A stretch of 64,000 bases of DNA from Brevibacterium gallinarum (GTDB lineage Bacteria > Actinomycetota > Actinomycetes > Actinomycetales > Brevibacteriaceae): assembly GCF_014836885.1 (NCBI RefSeq), contig NZ_JACSPY010000002.1:124001-188000 (forward strand), in the 5' to 3' direction. Of this stretch, positions 20,128-28,449 are shown one piece after another. The notes under the pieces were generated by a model that worked only from the letters and a program-made list of their open reading frames with translations, did not search any database and was not told where the DNA came from. A program made the position numbers and the translations under genes. Position 1 is the first letter of the stretch, and each line of letters opens with the position of its first letter.

Positions 20128-21441
20128 GTGGAGATCGATCGTCGGCGTCTGCTCGGCGCCTCCGCACTCGGCGTCGGGGCAGGAGCCGCCGGTGCCGGAC
20201 TCGGGTTCCTGACCGGCCGGCAGCAGCCGGCCGCGACGGCTCAGCCCCAGCCCGACACCTCGGGCCTTAACGGCGCCCAGATCGAGCCGTTCTACGGCGC
20301 GCACCAGTCCGGGGTCGAGACGATCCCGCAGGCGCACGCCATGTTCGTCTCACTGACCCGCAAGGACGACACCGATGTCACGCGGCTGATCCGGATGCTC
20401 AAGCTGCTGACCGACGATGCCGCGCTCATGACCCAGGGTGCCGCGCCCCTGGCCGACACCGAACCGGAGCTCAACGAGCGCCCGGCCCGGCTGACGGTGA
20501 CCTTCGGGTTCGCCCGCGGGCTCGTCGAGCTGGCAGGCAGTCAGCATGTCCCCGGCTGGCTGGGCCCGCTGCCGGCATTCGGCATCGACCGGCTTGAGGA
20601 CCGGCTGTGCCGCGGCGACCTGCTGCTGCAGGTGTGCGGTGATGACCCGTTCACCATCGCGCATGCGGTGCGGATGCTGCTTAAGGACGCCCGTGCGTTC
20701 ATGGACGTCGCCTGGTCGCGTTCGAGCTTCCGCCGCTCCTACGGCTCGGACCCGCAGGGCACGACGACCCGCAACCTCTTCGGCCAGGTCGACGGGACCG
20801 CCAACCCGGGGCCGGGTTCGGAGGACTTCGCCCGCCTGGTGTGGGGCAAGACGCTCGGGCAGGCCAGCCCGGTGTTCTCCGCGCGCGGTGAGCCGCCGCT
20901 CGACCTGGCCGCTGACTACCCGGAGTGGCTGAGAGGCGGGACCTCGCTGGTGCTGCGCGACATCGACATGAATCTGGCGACCTGGGATGAGGCCGACCGG
21001 CCGGCTCGCGAGTTCTCGATCGGCCGCGACCTGAAGAAGGGCGCGCCGATGACCGGCACCGAGGAGCACGACATCCCGGATCTGGAGGCCACTGACGACA
21101 AGGGCTTCACGATCATCTCCCCGGCCAGCCATGTCGCGCGCAGCCGCAACAACGCAGCCCCTGAGCAGCAGATCTTCAGGCGCGTGTACAACTACCATTC
21201 GGTGCCTGACGCCGCCGATGCCGCCACCGGCCCGACCGGCAGCGCGATCGTCGGCAAGACCGGGCTCATGTTCGCCTCCTACCAGGCCTCGGTCGAACGG
21301 CAGTTCCTGCCGATCCAGAAGCGGCTTGACGAGGTCGACCTGCTGAATCAGTGGACCGCGCCGATCGGCTCGACCGTGTGGGCGATCCCGCCGGGCGCAG
21401 CTGAGGGAGAGTACATCGGCCAGGCGCTCTTCGAGTCGTGA
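20128..21441 (+). CDS. Tat-exported dye-decolorizing peroxidase (DyP)
   Basis: This 437-residue haem peroxidase has a twin-arginine signal (DRRRLLG at residues 4-10, then an Ala/Gly core). Family marks are the GxxDG motif at 219-223 (GQVDG, distal Asp), a proximal haem-ligand His at about 335 (SPASHVARSR) and a distal Arg region. DyP enzymes use H2O2 to oxidise dyes, phenols or Mn; EfeB-like members act in iron or copper metabolism. The GTG at 20128 is preferred because the gaggag ribosome binding site lies 9 nt upstream, whereas the ATG at 20119 directly abuts it. The copper chaperone gene is upstream. Confidence 0.92.
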   Translation: MEIDRRRLLGASALGVGAGAAGAGLGFLTGRQQPAATAQPQPDTSGLNGAQIEPFYGAHQSGVETIPQAHAMFVSLTRKDDTDVTRLIRMLKLLTDDAALMTQGAAPLADTEPELNERPARLTVTFGFARGLVELAGSQHVPGWLGPLPAFGIDRLEDRLCRGDLLLQVCGDDPFTIAHAVRMLLKDARAFMDVAWSRSSFRRSYGSDPQGTTTRNLFGQVDGTANPGPGSEDFARLVWGKTLGQASPVFSARGEPPLDLAADYPEWLRGGTSLVLRDIDMNLATWDEADRPAREFSIGRDLKKGAPMTGTEEHDIPDLEATDDKGFTIISPASHVARSRNNAAPEQQIFRRVYNYHSVPDAADAATGPTGSAIVGKTGLMFASYQASVERQFLPIQKRLDEVDLLNQWTAPIGSTVWAIPPGAAEGEYIGQALFES

Positions 21442-21447
21442 GTGCTC

Positions 21448-21453
21448 TAAGGT
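21448..21453 (+). promoter_or_regulatory. -10 element of leaderless promoter (aroD)
   Basis: TAAGGT followed by 6 nt and the ATG at 21460; no ribosome binding site. Confidence 0.45.
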
Positions 21454-21459
21454 AGTGCC

Positions 21460-22209
21460 ATGACATCGCTGCCGTTCGTGGCTTCAGATCAGCTGCCTGC
21501 CGTCATCGTCCCGCTCGTCGCCGGTGACTTCGACGAACTCGGCCGGCTCGCCGCCGACTGCGCGCAGACTGCCGGGATCGACGCGCTCGAATGGCGCGTC
21601 GATGCCCTGGCCGCCGGGCTGAGCGCGAAGGCGGGCGACGTCTTCCCCGCGGGGCTGGCGGCGATCAGTGCGCACACGGACCTGCCGGTGCTGCTCACCA
21701 TCCGCACCGATTCCGAGGGCGGGGCCGCGAACCTCGACGAGGACGCCTACACCGCGCTCATCCGGCAGGCGATCGCCGCCGGCCCGGCCGCCGTCGACAT
21801 CGAGTTCGCCCGCCGAGACGCCGGTGAGCTCATCACCGCCGCCGCCGAGGCAGGGGTCGCCTCGGTCGCCTCGGCGCACGATTTCACCGACACCCCGCCG
21901 TCGAAGCAGCTGCTGCGCACTCTCAAGGCGATGGCTGACCTCGGGGCTGACGTCGCGAAGATCGCGGTGATGCCGCATAACCGTTCCGATGTGCTCGAGG
22001 CGCTCGAAGCCGCCGACCGCGGCCGGGCCCGCCTGCGGATCCCGATCATTGTCATCGCGATGGGCCGGCGCGGCAGGCTCACCCGGCTCATCGGCGGCGA
22101 GTTCGGCTCTGCGGCCACTTTCGCGACCGTCGGCGAAGGTTCGGCTCCAGGTCAGGTGTCCGTGCCCGAAGTGCGTCAGACCCTGCAGATCCTCGTCGGT
22201 GAGGACTGA
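21460..22209 (+). CDS. aroD: type I 3-dehydroquinate dehydratase
   Basis: This 249-residue class I enzyme converts 3-dehydroquinate to 3-dehydroshikimate through a Schiff base. The active site shows as H140 in SVASAHDF and K167 in AKIAVMP, with substrate-binding EWRVD near residue 45 and the C-terminal GQVSVPEVRQTL. Most actinobacteria use the type II enzyme in the shikimate pathway, so a type I enzyme may serve catabolism of quinate or an alternative route; no other shikimate genes are near. The start has no Shine-Dalgarno and a -10 element 6 nt upstream. It converges on an M20 peptidase gene 6 bp away. Confidence 0.9.
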   Translation: MTSLPFVASDQLPAVIVPLVAGDFDELGRLAADCAQTAGIDALEWRVDALAAGLSAKAGDVFPAGLAAISAHTDLPVLLTIRTDSEGGAANLDEDAYTALIRQAIAAGPAAVDIEFARRDAGELITAAAEAGVASVASAHDFTDTPPSKQLLRTLKAMADLGADVAKIAVMPHNRSDVLEALEAADRGRARLRIPIIVIAMGRRGRLTRLIGGEFGSAATFATVGEGSAPGQVSVPEVRQTLQILVGED

Positions 22210-22215
22210 GACGGC

Positions 22216-23409
22216 TCACCGGCAGGTCGTGCCGATGAGCTGCCGGTAGACCCGGCAAGCGCGTACGATCTCGGCAACCTCGATCGCCTCATCGACATGG
22301 TGAGCCTGTTCGCTGATGCTGCCCGGGCCGTACACGATGGTCGGGATCCCGAGGTCCCGGGCGATATAGCCGCCGTCGCAGGCTGCCGTCCACACCGTGC
22401 ATTCGGGCACCTGCCCGGTCACTGCCTCGGCAGCGGCCTCAAGCGTCGTGACCGCAGGGGAATCGTGGTCGGTGATGAAGCCCGGCATCTCCATCGTCAC
22501 CTCGACATCAAGGCCGATCCCGTCACCGGTGATGCCGACCTCGGCTGCGGCAGCCATGAGCCAGCCGGCGATGCGCTCGGCGCTTTCGCCGGGCAGCAGC
22601 CGGCGGTCGAGGGAGATCCGGCAGGCACCGGCGACCATCGAGGTTCCCTGCCCGCCGGTGATGATCCCCGGACTCCACGATCCGGCCCCGAGTAGCGGAT
22701 GACCATCGGCATCGAGTTCTGCCTGATTGTCCGTCAGCAGGGTGATGAGCTTCGCTGCGGCGATGATCGCCGAACGGCCGTCGGCCGGTCTGCCCGAATG
22801 TGCAGAGATCCCGGTCAGCCGCACCTCCAGATAGGCATCCCCGCGGCAGGCGGTGATGATGGCCAGATCCGTCGGCTCAGCGACGACACACGAGCTGAAG
22901 TGCTGCCCGGCGTGCGGGCCAAGCCCGTCTGTCACGAGATGCCGGATGCCGGTGCCCAGATCCTCCTCATCGACAGTGACCGCCAGACTCACCGGAGCGC
23001 TCAACCCGCCATCGGCATGCGCGTCGGCGAGCGCGCACAGGACCGCGGCAAGCCCGCCCTTCATGTCCGCTGCCCCGCGCCCGGTGAGCCAGCCGTCCGC
23101 CAGCCGCGGCTCGAACGGATCCCCGGTCCAGCCGTCGCCAGCGGGTACGACATCGGAGTGGCCGAGGAACAGCAGACCCTCCGGCAGTTCCCCCGAACGG
23201 CGCGCCGCGGCTGGTGCGGTGACGACGATGTTCGGCCGGCCGGCGGCCACCTCGGCGATGTGCACGTGAAGCCCATGAGCGTGCGCGAACCCGGCGATGA
23301 CGTCAACGGTCGCCTCTTCGGTGCCACCGGGATTCTCACCTCGGGCACGGATCAGATCCCCGGTCAGCTCCACCAGCCGGCCGGCCAGCCCATCGTCAGC
23401 GTCGGTCAT
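22216..23409 (-). CDS. M20-family (ArgE/DapE-type) deacylase
   Basis: This 397-residue zinc-dependent amidohydrolase of the ArgE/DapE/ACY1 group shows the metal and catalytic motifs LGHSDVVPAGDGWTGDPF, GRGAADMKGG, and DEEDLGTG, plus a dimerisation domain with ISAHSGRPADGRSAI and a C-terminal metal-ligand His in EQAHHVDEA. It removes acyl groups from amino acids or diamino acids. It starts 5 bp after the upstream M24-type gene, with its ribosome binding site ggaagtg inside that gene's end, so the two form an operon. If the partner is an ectoine hydrolase, this may be the deacetylase acting on N-acetyl-2,4-diaminobutyrate (inference). Confidence 0.85.
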   Translation of the reverse strand: MTDADDGLAGRLVELTGDLIRARGENPGGTEEATVDVIAGFAHAHGLHVHIAEVAAGRPNIVVTAPAAARRSGELPEGLLFLGHSDVVPAGDGWTGDPFEPRLADGWLTGRGAADMKGGLAAVLCALADAHADGGLSAPVSLAVTVDEEDLGTGIRHLVTDGLGPHAGQHFSSCVVAEPTDLAIITACRGDAYLEVRLTGISAHSGRPADGRSAIIAAAKLITLLTDNQAELDADGHPLLGAGSWSPGIITGGQGTSMVAGACRISLDRRLLPGESAERIAGWLMAAAAEVGITGDGIGLDVEVTMEMPGFITDHDSPAVTTLEAAAEAVTGQVPECTVWTAACDGGYIARDLGIPTIVYGPGSISEQAHHVDEAIEVAEIVRACRVYRQLIGTTCR

Positions 23410-23414
23410 GGCCG

Positions 23415-24770
23415 TCACTTCCGGATGAGGTCGCGGGGGAAGTCGGTGAAGCACTCGACGCCGGTGGTGGTGACGGCGAGCGGTTCGCTCACTTCGTAGC
23501 CGATGCCATCAAGCCACATGCCGGCGATGACATGGAAGGTCATGCCGGCGGCGAGCACCTGCTCGTCTTCGCTGCGCAGCGAGATCGTCCGCTCACCCCA
23601 ATCCGGCGGGTAGCCGATCCCGATCGAATAGCCCAGCCGGGACTCCTTGACCATCTCGTAGCGGGCGAGCACCGCATTCCACACCCGGGCGAGTTCGGCG
23701 ACCGGCACGTCCGGGCGCATCGTCTCCAGCACCTCATTCAGCGCTTCGGCGACGACATCTGCGGTGTGCTGCAGCTGAGCCGGCGGGTCGCCGAGCATGA
23801 CGGTGCGGGCCAGCGGCACATGGTAGCGGTGATGGGCGCCGGCGAGTTCGATGACGACCGGCTCCCCGGACCTGAGCCTGCGGTCGGTCCACGTCAGGTG
23901 CGGGGTGTCGGCGCCCTCACCGGTCGGCAGCATCGGCACGATCGCCGGGAAGTCGCCCCACACCTCGGCGGTGCCGGCCGCCTGCGCGTGGGCGATCGCG
24001 GCGGCGACGTCGTTCTGCCGGGCGCCCGCCTCAACAGCGTCGAGTGCCGCGTTCATCGCCGCGGTCGTGACCTGGGCGGCCTGTCGCATGATCGCGATCT
24101 CGGCCGGGGATTTGATCGCCCGGATCCAGTTGACGAGCTCGAAGGAGTCGACGAGCGTCCACTCCGGGATGCCGTGGACGAGTGCGCGGTGGGCGCGCGG
24201 GGAGTAGTAGTGGCTGTCCATCTCCACGCCGATGCATCCGTGGGCGGCCGGGGCGACCTCCCAGCGCTGCCGCAGGGCGAACGCGATCCAGTCGAAGGGG
24301 TGGATGTGCGGGCGGTGGACGTAGCGCTCGGGGTAGCCGACGATGTCCTCTTCGGGCAGCCAGCAGGTGCGCTGCGCCCCGTGGGCGTCCATCTCCCGGG
24401 CGAACAGTGTCATCGGGCCCGACGCCGGGACGTAGAGCAGCTGCGGGGTGTAGAAGGACCAGGCGTTGTAGCCGGTGAGGTAGAACATGTTCGCCGGGTC
24501 GGTGACGATGAGCCCCGACAGGCCCTGATCGCGCATCCGGCGGCGGACGGCGGCCAGCCGCTGCTCGTACTCCTCAGCGGAGAAAAGCAGGCCGTGCGCA
24601 CCGGGTGTGCCGGCGTCTCCCGGCCGTGGTTCGGGCCGGCGGGCGGCTCCGAAGCCGCCGGGGCGCATGCTGTGGATGTCACCCGGTCCCGAGGCGGTGG
24701 CCGGGTCCGTGCCCGAGGTGGTGGCCCCCGGCGGGTGCAGACCCGGATGGGGTGCACGCGGCTGTGTCAT
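23415..24770 (-). CDS. M24-fold hydrolase, ectoine hydrolase (DoeA/EutD)-like
   Basis: This 451-residue protein has a creatinase/M24 two-domain layout after a disordered 55-residue N-terminal extension. It contains NMFYLTGYNAWSFYTPQ and LGYSIGIGYPPDWGERT, which I associate with the ectoine hydrolase subgroup. Four of the five metal ligands of M24 aminopeptidases are replaced (IELAGAHHRYHVPLART instead of the D...DxTRT pattern; GYSIGIGYPPD instead of HGxG...HE; FHV instead of the first Glu), so it should be a metal-free creatinase/ectoine-hydrolase type, not a peptidase. It is in an operon with an M20 deacylase. A -10-like CAGACT lies 7 nt upstream. Confidence 0.7.
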   Translation of the reverse strand: MTQPRAPHPGLHPPGATTSGTDPATASGPGDIHSMRPGGFGAARRPEPRPGDAGTPGAHGLLFSAEEYEQRLAAVRRRMRDQGLSGLIVTDPANMFYLTGYNAWSFYTPQLLYVPASGPMTLFAREMDAHGAQRTCWLPEEDIVGYPERYVHRPHIHPFDWIAFALRQRWEVAPAAHGCIGVEMDSHYYSPRAHRALVHGIPEWTLVDSFELVNWIRAIKSPAEIAIMRQAAQVTTAAMNAALDAVEAGARQNDVAAAIAHAQAAGTAEVWGDFPAIVPMLPTGEGADTPHLTWTDRRLRSGEPVVIELAGAHHRYHVPLARTVMLGDPPAQLQHTADVVAEALNEVLETMRPDVPVAELARVWNAVLARYEMVKESRLGYSIGIGYPPDWGERTISLRSEDEQVLAAGMTFHVIAGMWLDGIGYEVSEPLAVTTTGVECFTDFPRDLIRK

Positions 24771-24833
24771 GGCTCACAGTCTGAGTCGTGCTGGTCGGGT
24801 GTGTCAACAGAGCCGCGCCTCGTACATGGAAGA

Positions 24834-24870
24834 ACCCGCAGCTCCGGCATCACGTGCCGGGGCTGCGGGT
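24834..24870 (-). terminator. intrinsic terminator after DUF4235 gene
   Basis: 16-bp stem with one mismatch (acccgcagctccggca / tgccggggctgcgggt) and a 5-nt loop, followed on the minus strand by ttctt. It lies 21 bp beyond the DUF4235 stop. Confidence 0.8.
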
Positions 24871-24890
24871 CCTCTCTGCTGCCGAGTGTC

Positions 24891-25184
24891 TCAGTCGACG
24901 TCGGCGCCCTTCTGCAGTTTCTTGGGCAGTGCGGTCTCACCGAAGTGGTTGCGCACGGCTGATGCAGCGTAGCGCTGCACGACGAGCTGGGCGACGGCGA
25001 TGCCGACACCGGAGATGATCGTCCATGCCAGCGCCTCGCTCAGGCCGACCTGGTCGTCTTCGGTGTTGATCGGCACCGGCTTCGAGGTAGTCTTCTCCCA
25101 CACGATGCCCAGTGCCTTGCGTGCGGCCAGGGTTGCCAGCGCGGTGCCGCCGACACCGAGGATCTGCCATGCGATCTTGCCCAT
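24891..25184 (-). CDS. DUF4235 membrane protein
   Basis: This 97-residue protein of the actinobacterial DUF4235 family has two hydrophobic segments (residues about 5-28 and 50-70) and a conserved RKALGIVWEKTTSKPVP stretch between. Function unknown. The ribosome binding site agggagatggag precedes the ATG. It stands alone between a terminator and a divergent gap to the TauE permease operon. Confidence 0.85.
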   Translation of the reverse strand: MGKIAWQILGVGGTALATLAARKALGIVWEKTTSKPVPINTEDDQVGLSEALAWTIISGVGIAVAQLVVQRYAASAVRNHFGETALPKKLQKGADVD

Positions 25185-25272
25185 GTCTCCATCTCCCTTG
25201 CGGATCTGAGGTCTGTTACGGGACTGCTGTGTCCTAGCCTACCGCCACGGTCCGCGTCCGGGGCACGTGTCC

Positions 25273-26034
25273 TCAGCCCTGCAGGACGAAGGTCTCGAAG
25301 AACACGAACCCGGCGAGCAGGACGACGAGGGTGGCGAAGCCGTAGCGGACGACGGTGTTCGGCAGCTTCCGGCCGAGCTGACCGGCCACCAGCGCCGCGG
25401 TCATTGCGCACACGGTGTAGGTGATGGCCACCGGCCAGTCGATTGCGGCCAGCCGGTCGAAGTAGCCGATGACTCCGGCGATCGAGTTGAGCGCGACGAC
25501 GGCCAGGGAGGTGCCGACGGCGATGTGCATCGGCACGTGCATGAGGATCGTAAGTGCTGGGACGATGAGGAATCCGCCGCCGACGCCGAGCAGGCCGGTG
25601 AGGAACCCGACGACCGCACCGACGGCGATGCCCTTGGCGAACCGCCGGCCGGTGAACGCCCCGGTGTCGGGGTCGATATAGGGCATCGGCATGAACATGC
25701 GGATCGCGGCGATGAGCATGAGGACGCCGAAGGCGATCATGAGCCCCTTCTCGGGGAACAAGTCGTGCACCCGGGCGCCGACGATCGCGGTGAGCATGCC
25801 GGTGACGCCGATCGTGCCGGCGGTCGTCCAGTCGACCATCTTCGAGCGCAGCCGCGGCAGGATGCCGACGATCGAGGAGGAGGCGACGACGATGAGCGAG
25901 GTCGGCACCGCCTTGGCCATCGGCATGCCGAGGCCGTAGACGAGTGCCGGAACAGCGACGATCGCCCCGCCGCCGCCGGTGAGCCCGATGACCGAACCGG
26001 TCAGCAGCCCGAAGAGAATCGCACCGATCGTCAT
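25273..26034 (-). CDS. TauE/SafE-family permease
   Basis: This 253-residue membrane protein has about eight helices and the family-typical Gly-rich start GLLTGSVIGLTGGGGAIVAVP and the internal repeat GLLGVGGGFLIVPAL. TauE/SafE proteins export or import sulphite, sulphonates or other organic anions; the substrate here is unknown. The start overlaps the stop of the upstream ADC-lyase-like gene (ATGA), so the two are co-translated. Confidence 0.9.
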   Translation of the reverse strand: MTIGAILFGLLTGSVIGLTGGGGAIVAVPALVYGLGMPMAKAVPTSLIVVASSSIVGILPRLRSKMVDWTTAGTIGVTGMLTAIVGARVHDLFPEKGLMIAFGVLMLIAAIRMFMPMPYIDPDTGAFTGRRFAKGIAVGAVVGFLTGLLGVGGGFLIVPALTILMHVPMHIAVGTSLAVVALNSIAGVIGYFDRLAAIDWPVAITYTVCAMTAALVAGQLGRKLPNTVVRYGFATLVVLLAGFVFFETFVLQG

Positions 26035-27017
26035 GGCGTGCCTCCCTGCGGCGGACCGTCTGCGGCAGTGGTCCCAGCCGTGATGTCGGGCCCAGCCGTG
26101 GTGTCGGGCCCAACCGCAGTGTCACCGGCAGTCCCGTCATCAGCGGCGCCGGTGACCCAGTCGTACATCTGCCCGGTGAGTTCGGGATCCATCGTCACCG
26201 CCTCCCCATCGAGGCTGCGGAACGGCACCGCAACCCGGGCTGAGGAGACCATCCACGCACCGTCGGCGGTGAGCAGGTCGTCGCGCGTGAGATCGGCATA
26301 TGAGCACAGGTAGCCGTGTTCGGCGGCGGCGGCGAAGATCGTCTGCTGGGTGGTGCCGTGCAGCAGCCCGGCCTTCGGGTCCGGGGTGAGCAGCTCGTGG
26401 CCGCGGCGGATGATGACATTCGAGGTCGGGCCTTCGAGGACGAGGCCGTCGCGGCTGATGAACAGCCCGTCATCGGCGCCGTGCTCCTGCGCCCAGCGGG
26501 TCGCTGCCATATTCGCGGCATAGGACAGGGTTTTGGCGCCGAGCAGCAGCCACGGCGCGGACTGCCCGGCATAGGCCTCGAAGCCGCGGTCGAGGCTGAT
26601 GAAGTCAGCCCCCTCCCGGCGCTGGGCGGGATACGCCTCCGGCAGCGAGATCGACATGACCCAGCCGCGCGGGGCATCGAGTCCGCGCGAGAGCGTGTAG
26701 CGCACACTGAATTCGGTGACCCCGGGGTTGCCGGCGATGACGGCGCGGGCGACGTCGTCGACAGCGGCGTCCCACACCTCGGCCACGGGCACCGGCAGTT
26801 CGAGGGCGCGTGCTGAGCCGCGGAACCGGTCGAAGTGCAGTCGCCGGGCCTTGACCGAGTGCGTGCCGCCGGTGACGGTGACGAGCACGGTCTCGAAGAT
26901 CCCGTCACCGCGGTGGGTCGAGAGGTCATCGACCGGCAGGTGGGCTGCGGCGAGGTCGGCCAGCTCGTGCGTGCCGGCGCTGACGTCGATGAGAGCCAGG
27001 GAATGGGTGAGGGTCAT
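26031..27017 (-). CDS. class IV aminotransferase, aminodeoxychorismate lyase-like
   Basis: This 328-residue PLP enzyme of the BCAT/ADC-lyase fold shows THRGDGIFETVLV at the N-terminus, the Schiff-base Lys in LLLGAKTLSYAANM and the phosphate-binding EGPTSNVIIR. The single-domain length and these motifs favour 4-amino-4-deoxychorismate lyase (PabC, p-aminobenzoate/folate pathway), but D-amino acid or branched-chain aminotransferase activity cannot be excluded. The last 40 residues are a Thr/Ala/Gly/Asp-rich tail with short repeats, absent from typical PabC. The start ATG 27017 has gaggg and a TTTAAT hexamer 7 nt upstream. It overlaps the TauE gene. Confidence 0.75.
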   Translation of the reverse strand: MTLTHSLALIDVSAGTHELADLAAAHLPVDDLSTHRGDGIFETVLVTVTGGTHSVKARRLHFDRFRGSARALELPVPVAEVWDAAVDDVARAVIAGNPGVTEFSVRYTLSRGLDAPRGWVMSISLPEAYPAQRREGADFISLDRGFEAYAGQSAPWLLLGAKTLSYAANMAATRWAQEHGADDGLFISRDGLVLEGPTSNVIIRRGHELLTPDPKAGLLHGTTQQTIFAAAAEHGYLCSYADLTRDDLLTADGAWMVSSARVAVPFRSLDGEAVTMDPELTGQMYDWVTGAADDGTAGDTAVGPDTTAGPDITAGTTAADGPPQGGTP

Positions 27018-27088
27018 GCCCTCAATTAAAGCACTTGGGCCCGGCTGTCCGGCTCGCCGCTCAGCTGCTGGCATCCGCGCCCGAGGTG

Positions 27089-28189
27089 TCAGCTCAGCGT
27101 CGTGCCGAAGGCCAGGCCGAGCAGGTAGGTCGCAGCGGCCGCGCCGAAGCCGATCGCCAGCTGGCGCAGCGCACGCGGCAGCGGCGGGCGGCCGGAGAGC
27201 ACGCCGACGGTGCCGCCGGTGCCCAGCAGCACAACGCCGACGAGGCCGGCAGCGGTGAGGATCGCCGGCATCCCGTGCATGCCGAAGATGTAGGGCAGGA
27301 TCGGCACGATCGCCCCGGAGGCGAAGAAGCAGAATGAGGAGGCCGCAGCACCCAGGCCGGTGCCGAGCTCTTCGTGTTCGTTCTCCTTGCCCGTCGGTGC
27401 GGTGTGGGAGGGCAGGGTGCCGCCGTGCGCGCGGGCCAGGGTGCGCTGTGCCTTGGCCAGGGCCTCCTCCTCGTCGTAGCCACGGGCGCGGTAGACGAGG
27501 GCGAGCTCATTGGCGTCGAAGTCGAGTGAGGCCAGTGCCTCGGCGGGCTGGCGCACCGGCTGGGAGGCCTCGAGCAGCTCGCGCTGGCTGCGCACCGAGA
27601 TGTACTCTCCAGCCCCCATCGACAGGGCTCCGGCGAGCAGTCCGGAGATGCCGGTGAGCAGGATGACGGGGTTCGACATGCCGGCTGCGCCGACGCCGAG
27701 GACGAGGGCGAGGTTGGAGACGAGCCCGTCGTTGGCGCCGAAGACGGCGGCGCGGAAGTTGCCTGAGAGCCGGGCGCGGGACTTCGCGGCCAGGGCGCGG
27801 ACGACCTCGGCGTGGACCTTCTCATCAGCAGCCATCTGGTCGGTGGCGAACTGGTCGGTGTCGTAGGGACTGGAGGTCTCCTGCTGCTGGATGAGGGCGA
27901 GGATGAAGACCGAGCCGAAGATGCTGCCGAGCAGCGACAGGATGCGAGTTCCCAGATCCGGGGCGCGGCGCTGTTCGGCGTGGGGGCCGAGGAGGTCGAT
28001 CCAGTGCTGCTGGTGCCGGCGTTCGGCATCGGCGATGGCGAGCAGGATCTCGCGCTCCTCACCCTGCTTGCGGGCGGCGAGCTTGCGGTAGACGCGCTCT
28101 TCGAGGCGCTCATTGGCCAGGTGCCGCTGCCACTGCCGGATGAGGGCAGGGCTCGGCTCAGCGGGCACGGCGGCGCGGGTGTCAGGCAT
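27089..28189 (-). CDS. ferritin-like domain/VIT1 (CCC1)-family Fe2+/Mn2+ transporter
   Basis: In this 366-residue protein the N-terminal 130 residues form a rubrerythrin-like helical domain with acidic and His residues (QRHLANERLEERVY, DAERRHQQHW); the rest is the VIT1/CCC1 membrane domain with five helices and the marks RAAVFGANDGLVSNLALV and GALSMGAGEYISVRSQ. Such fusions move Fe2+ or Mn2+ out of the cytoplasm, the soluble domain delivering the ion. The ATG at 28189 is chosen over one at 28228 because a consensus promoter places the transcript start on it. Confidence 0.9.
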   Translation of the reverse strand: MPDTRAAVPAEPSPALIRQWQRHLANERLEERVYRKLAARKQGEEREILLAIADAERRHQQHWIDLLGPHAEQRRAPDLGTRILSLLGSIFGSVFILALIQQQETSSPYDTDQFATDQMAADEKVHAEVVRALAAKSRARLSGNFRAAVFGANDGLVSNLALVLGVGAAGMSNPVILLTGISGLLAGALSMGAGEYISVRSQRELLEASQPVRQPAEALASLDFDANELALVYRARGYDEEEALAKAQRTLARAHGGTLPSHTAPTGKENEHEELGTGLGAAASSFCFFASGAIVPILPYIFGMHGMPAILTAAGLVGVVLLGTGGTVGVLSGRPPLPRALRQLAIGFGAAAATYLLGLAFGTTLS

Positions 28190-28196
28190 ACGTTCA

Positions 28197-28225
28197 ATGA
28201 TAGGCGCAAACGTTTCTATGTACAA
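28197..28225 (-). promoter_or_regulatory. sigma-70-type promoter of leaderless VIT-transporter mRNA
   Basis: Minus strand: -35 TTGTAC (28225-28220), 17-bp spacer, -10 TATCAT (28202-28197), then 7 nt to ATG 28189. Both hexamers and the spacing fit the vegetative consensus, which fixes the start codon. Confidence 0.7.
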
Positions 28226-28343
28226 CACTTGCGCAGATGAGCAAAAGAATATTTCTGTGTGCTCTCTGAGCGCCTGGGTTCCGCATGAGTCCGCGGCTTC
28301 CGGGGTGCTTCGTTACCATGTTGTTGCCGTTGTTATCATTCCG

Positions 28344-28371
28344 TTATCAAACATGCAGCGAACTGTAATAC
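28344..28371 (+). promoter_or_regulatory. probable promoter of the M28 peptidase gene
   Basis: TTATCA (28344-28349), 16 bp, TAATAC (28366-28371) in an AT-rich stretch, giving a leader of about 70 nt to the ATG at 28450. Confidence 0.45.
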
Positions 28372-28449
28372 TGTGGTGGACTGTGTGATGACTATCACGG
28401 GGTGATGCACACCGAGGTGCAGCACCGTCAGATGGACCGAAAGGTTGTT

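Noticed and set aside
23532..24962. 476-codon plus-strand open frame
   Set aside because: Antisense to the M24-type gene, no recognisable domain, runs into the terminator region.
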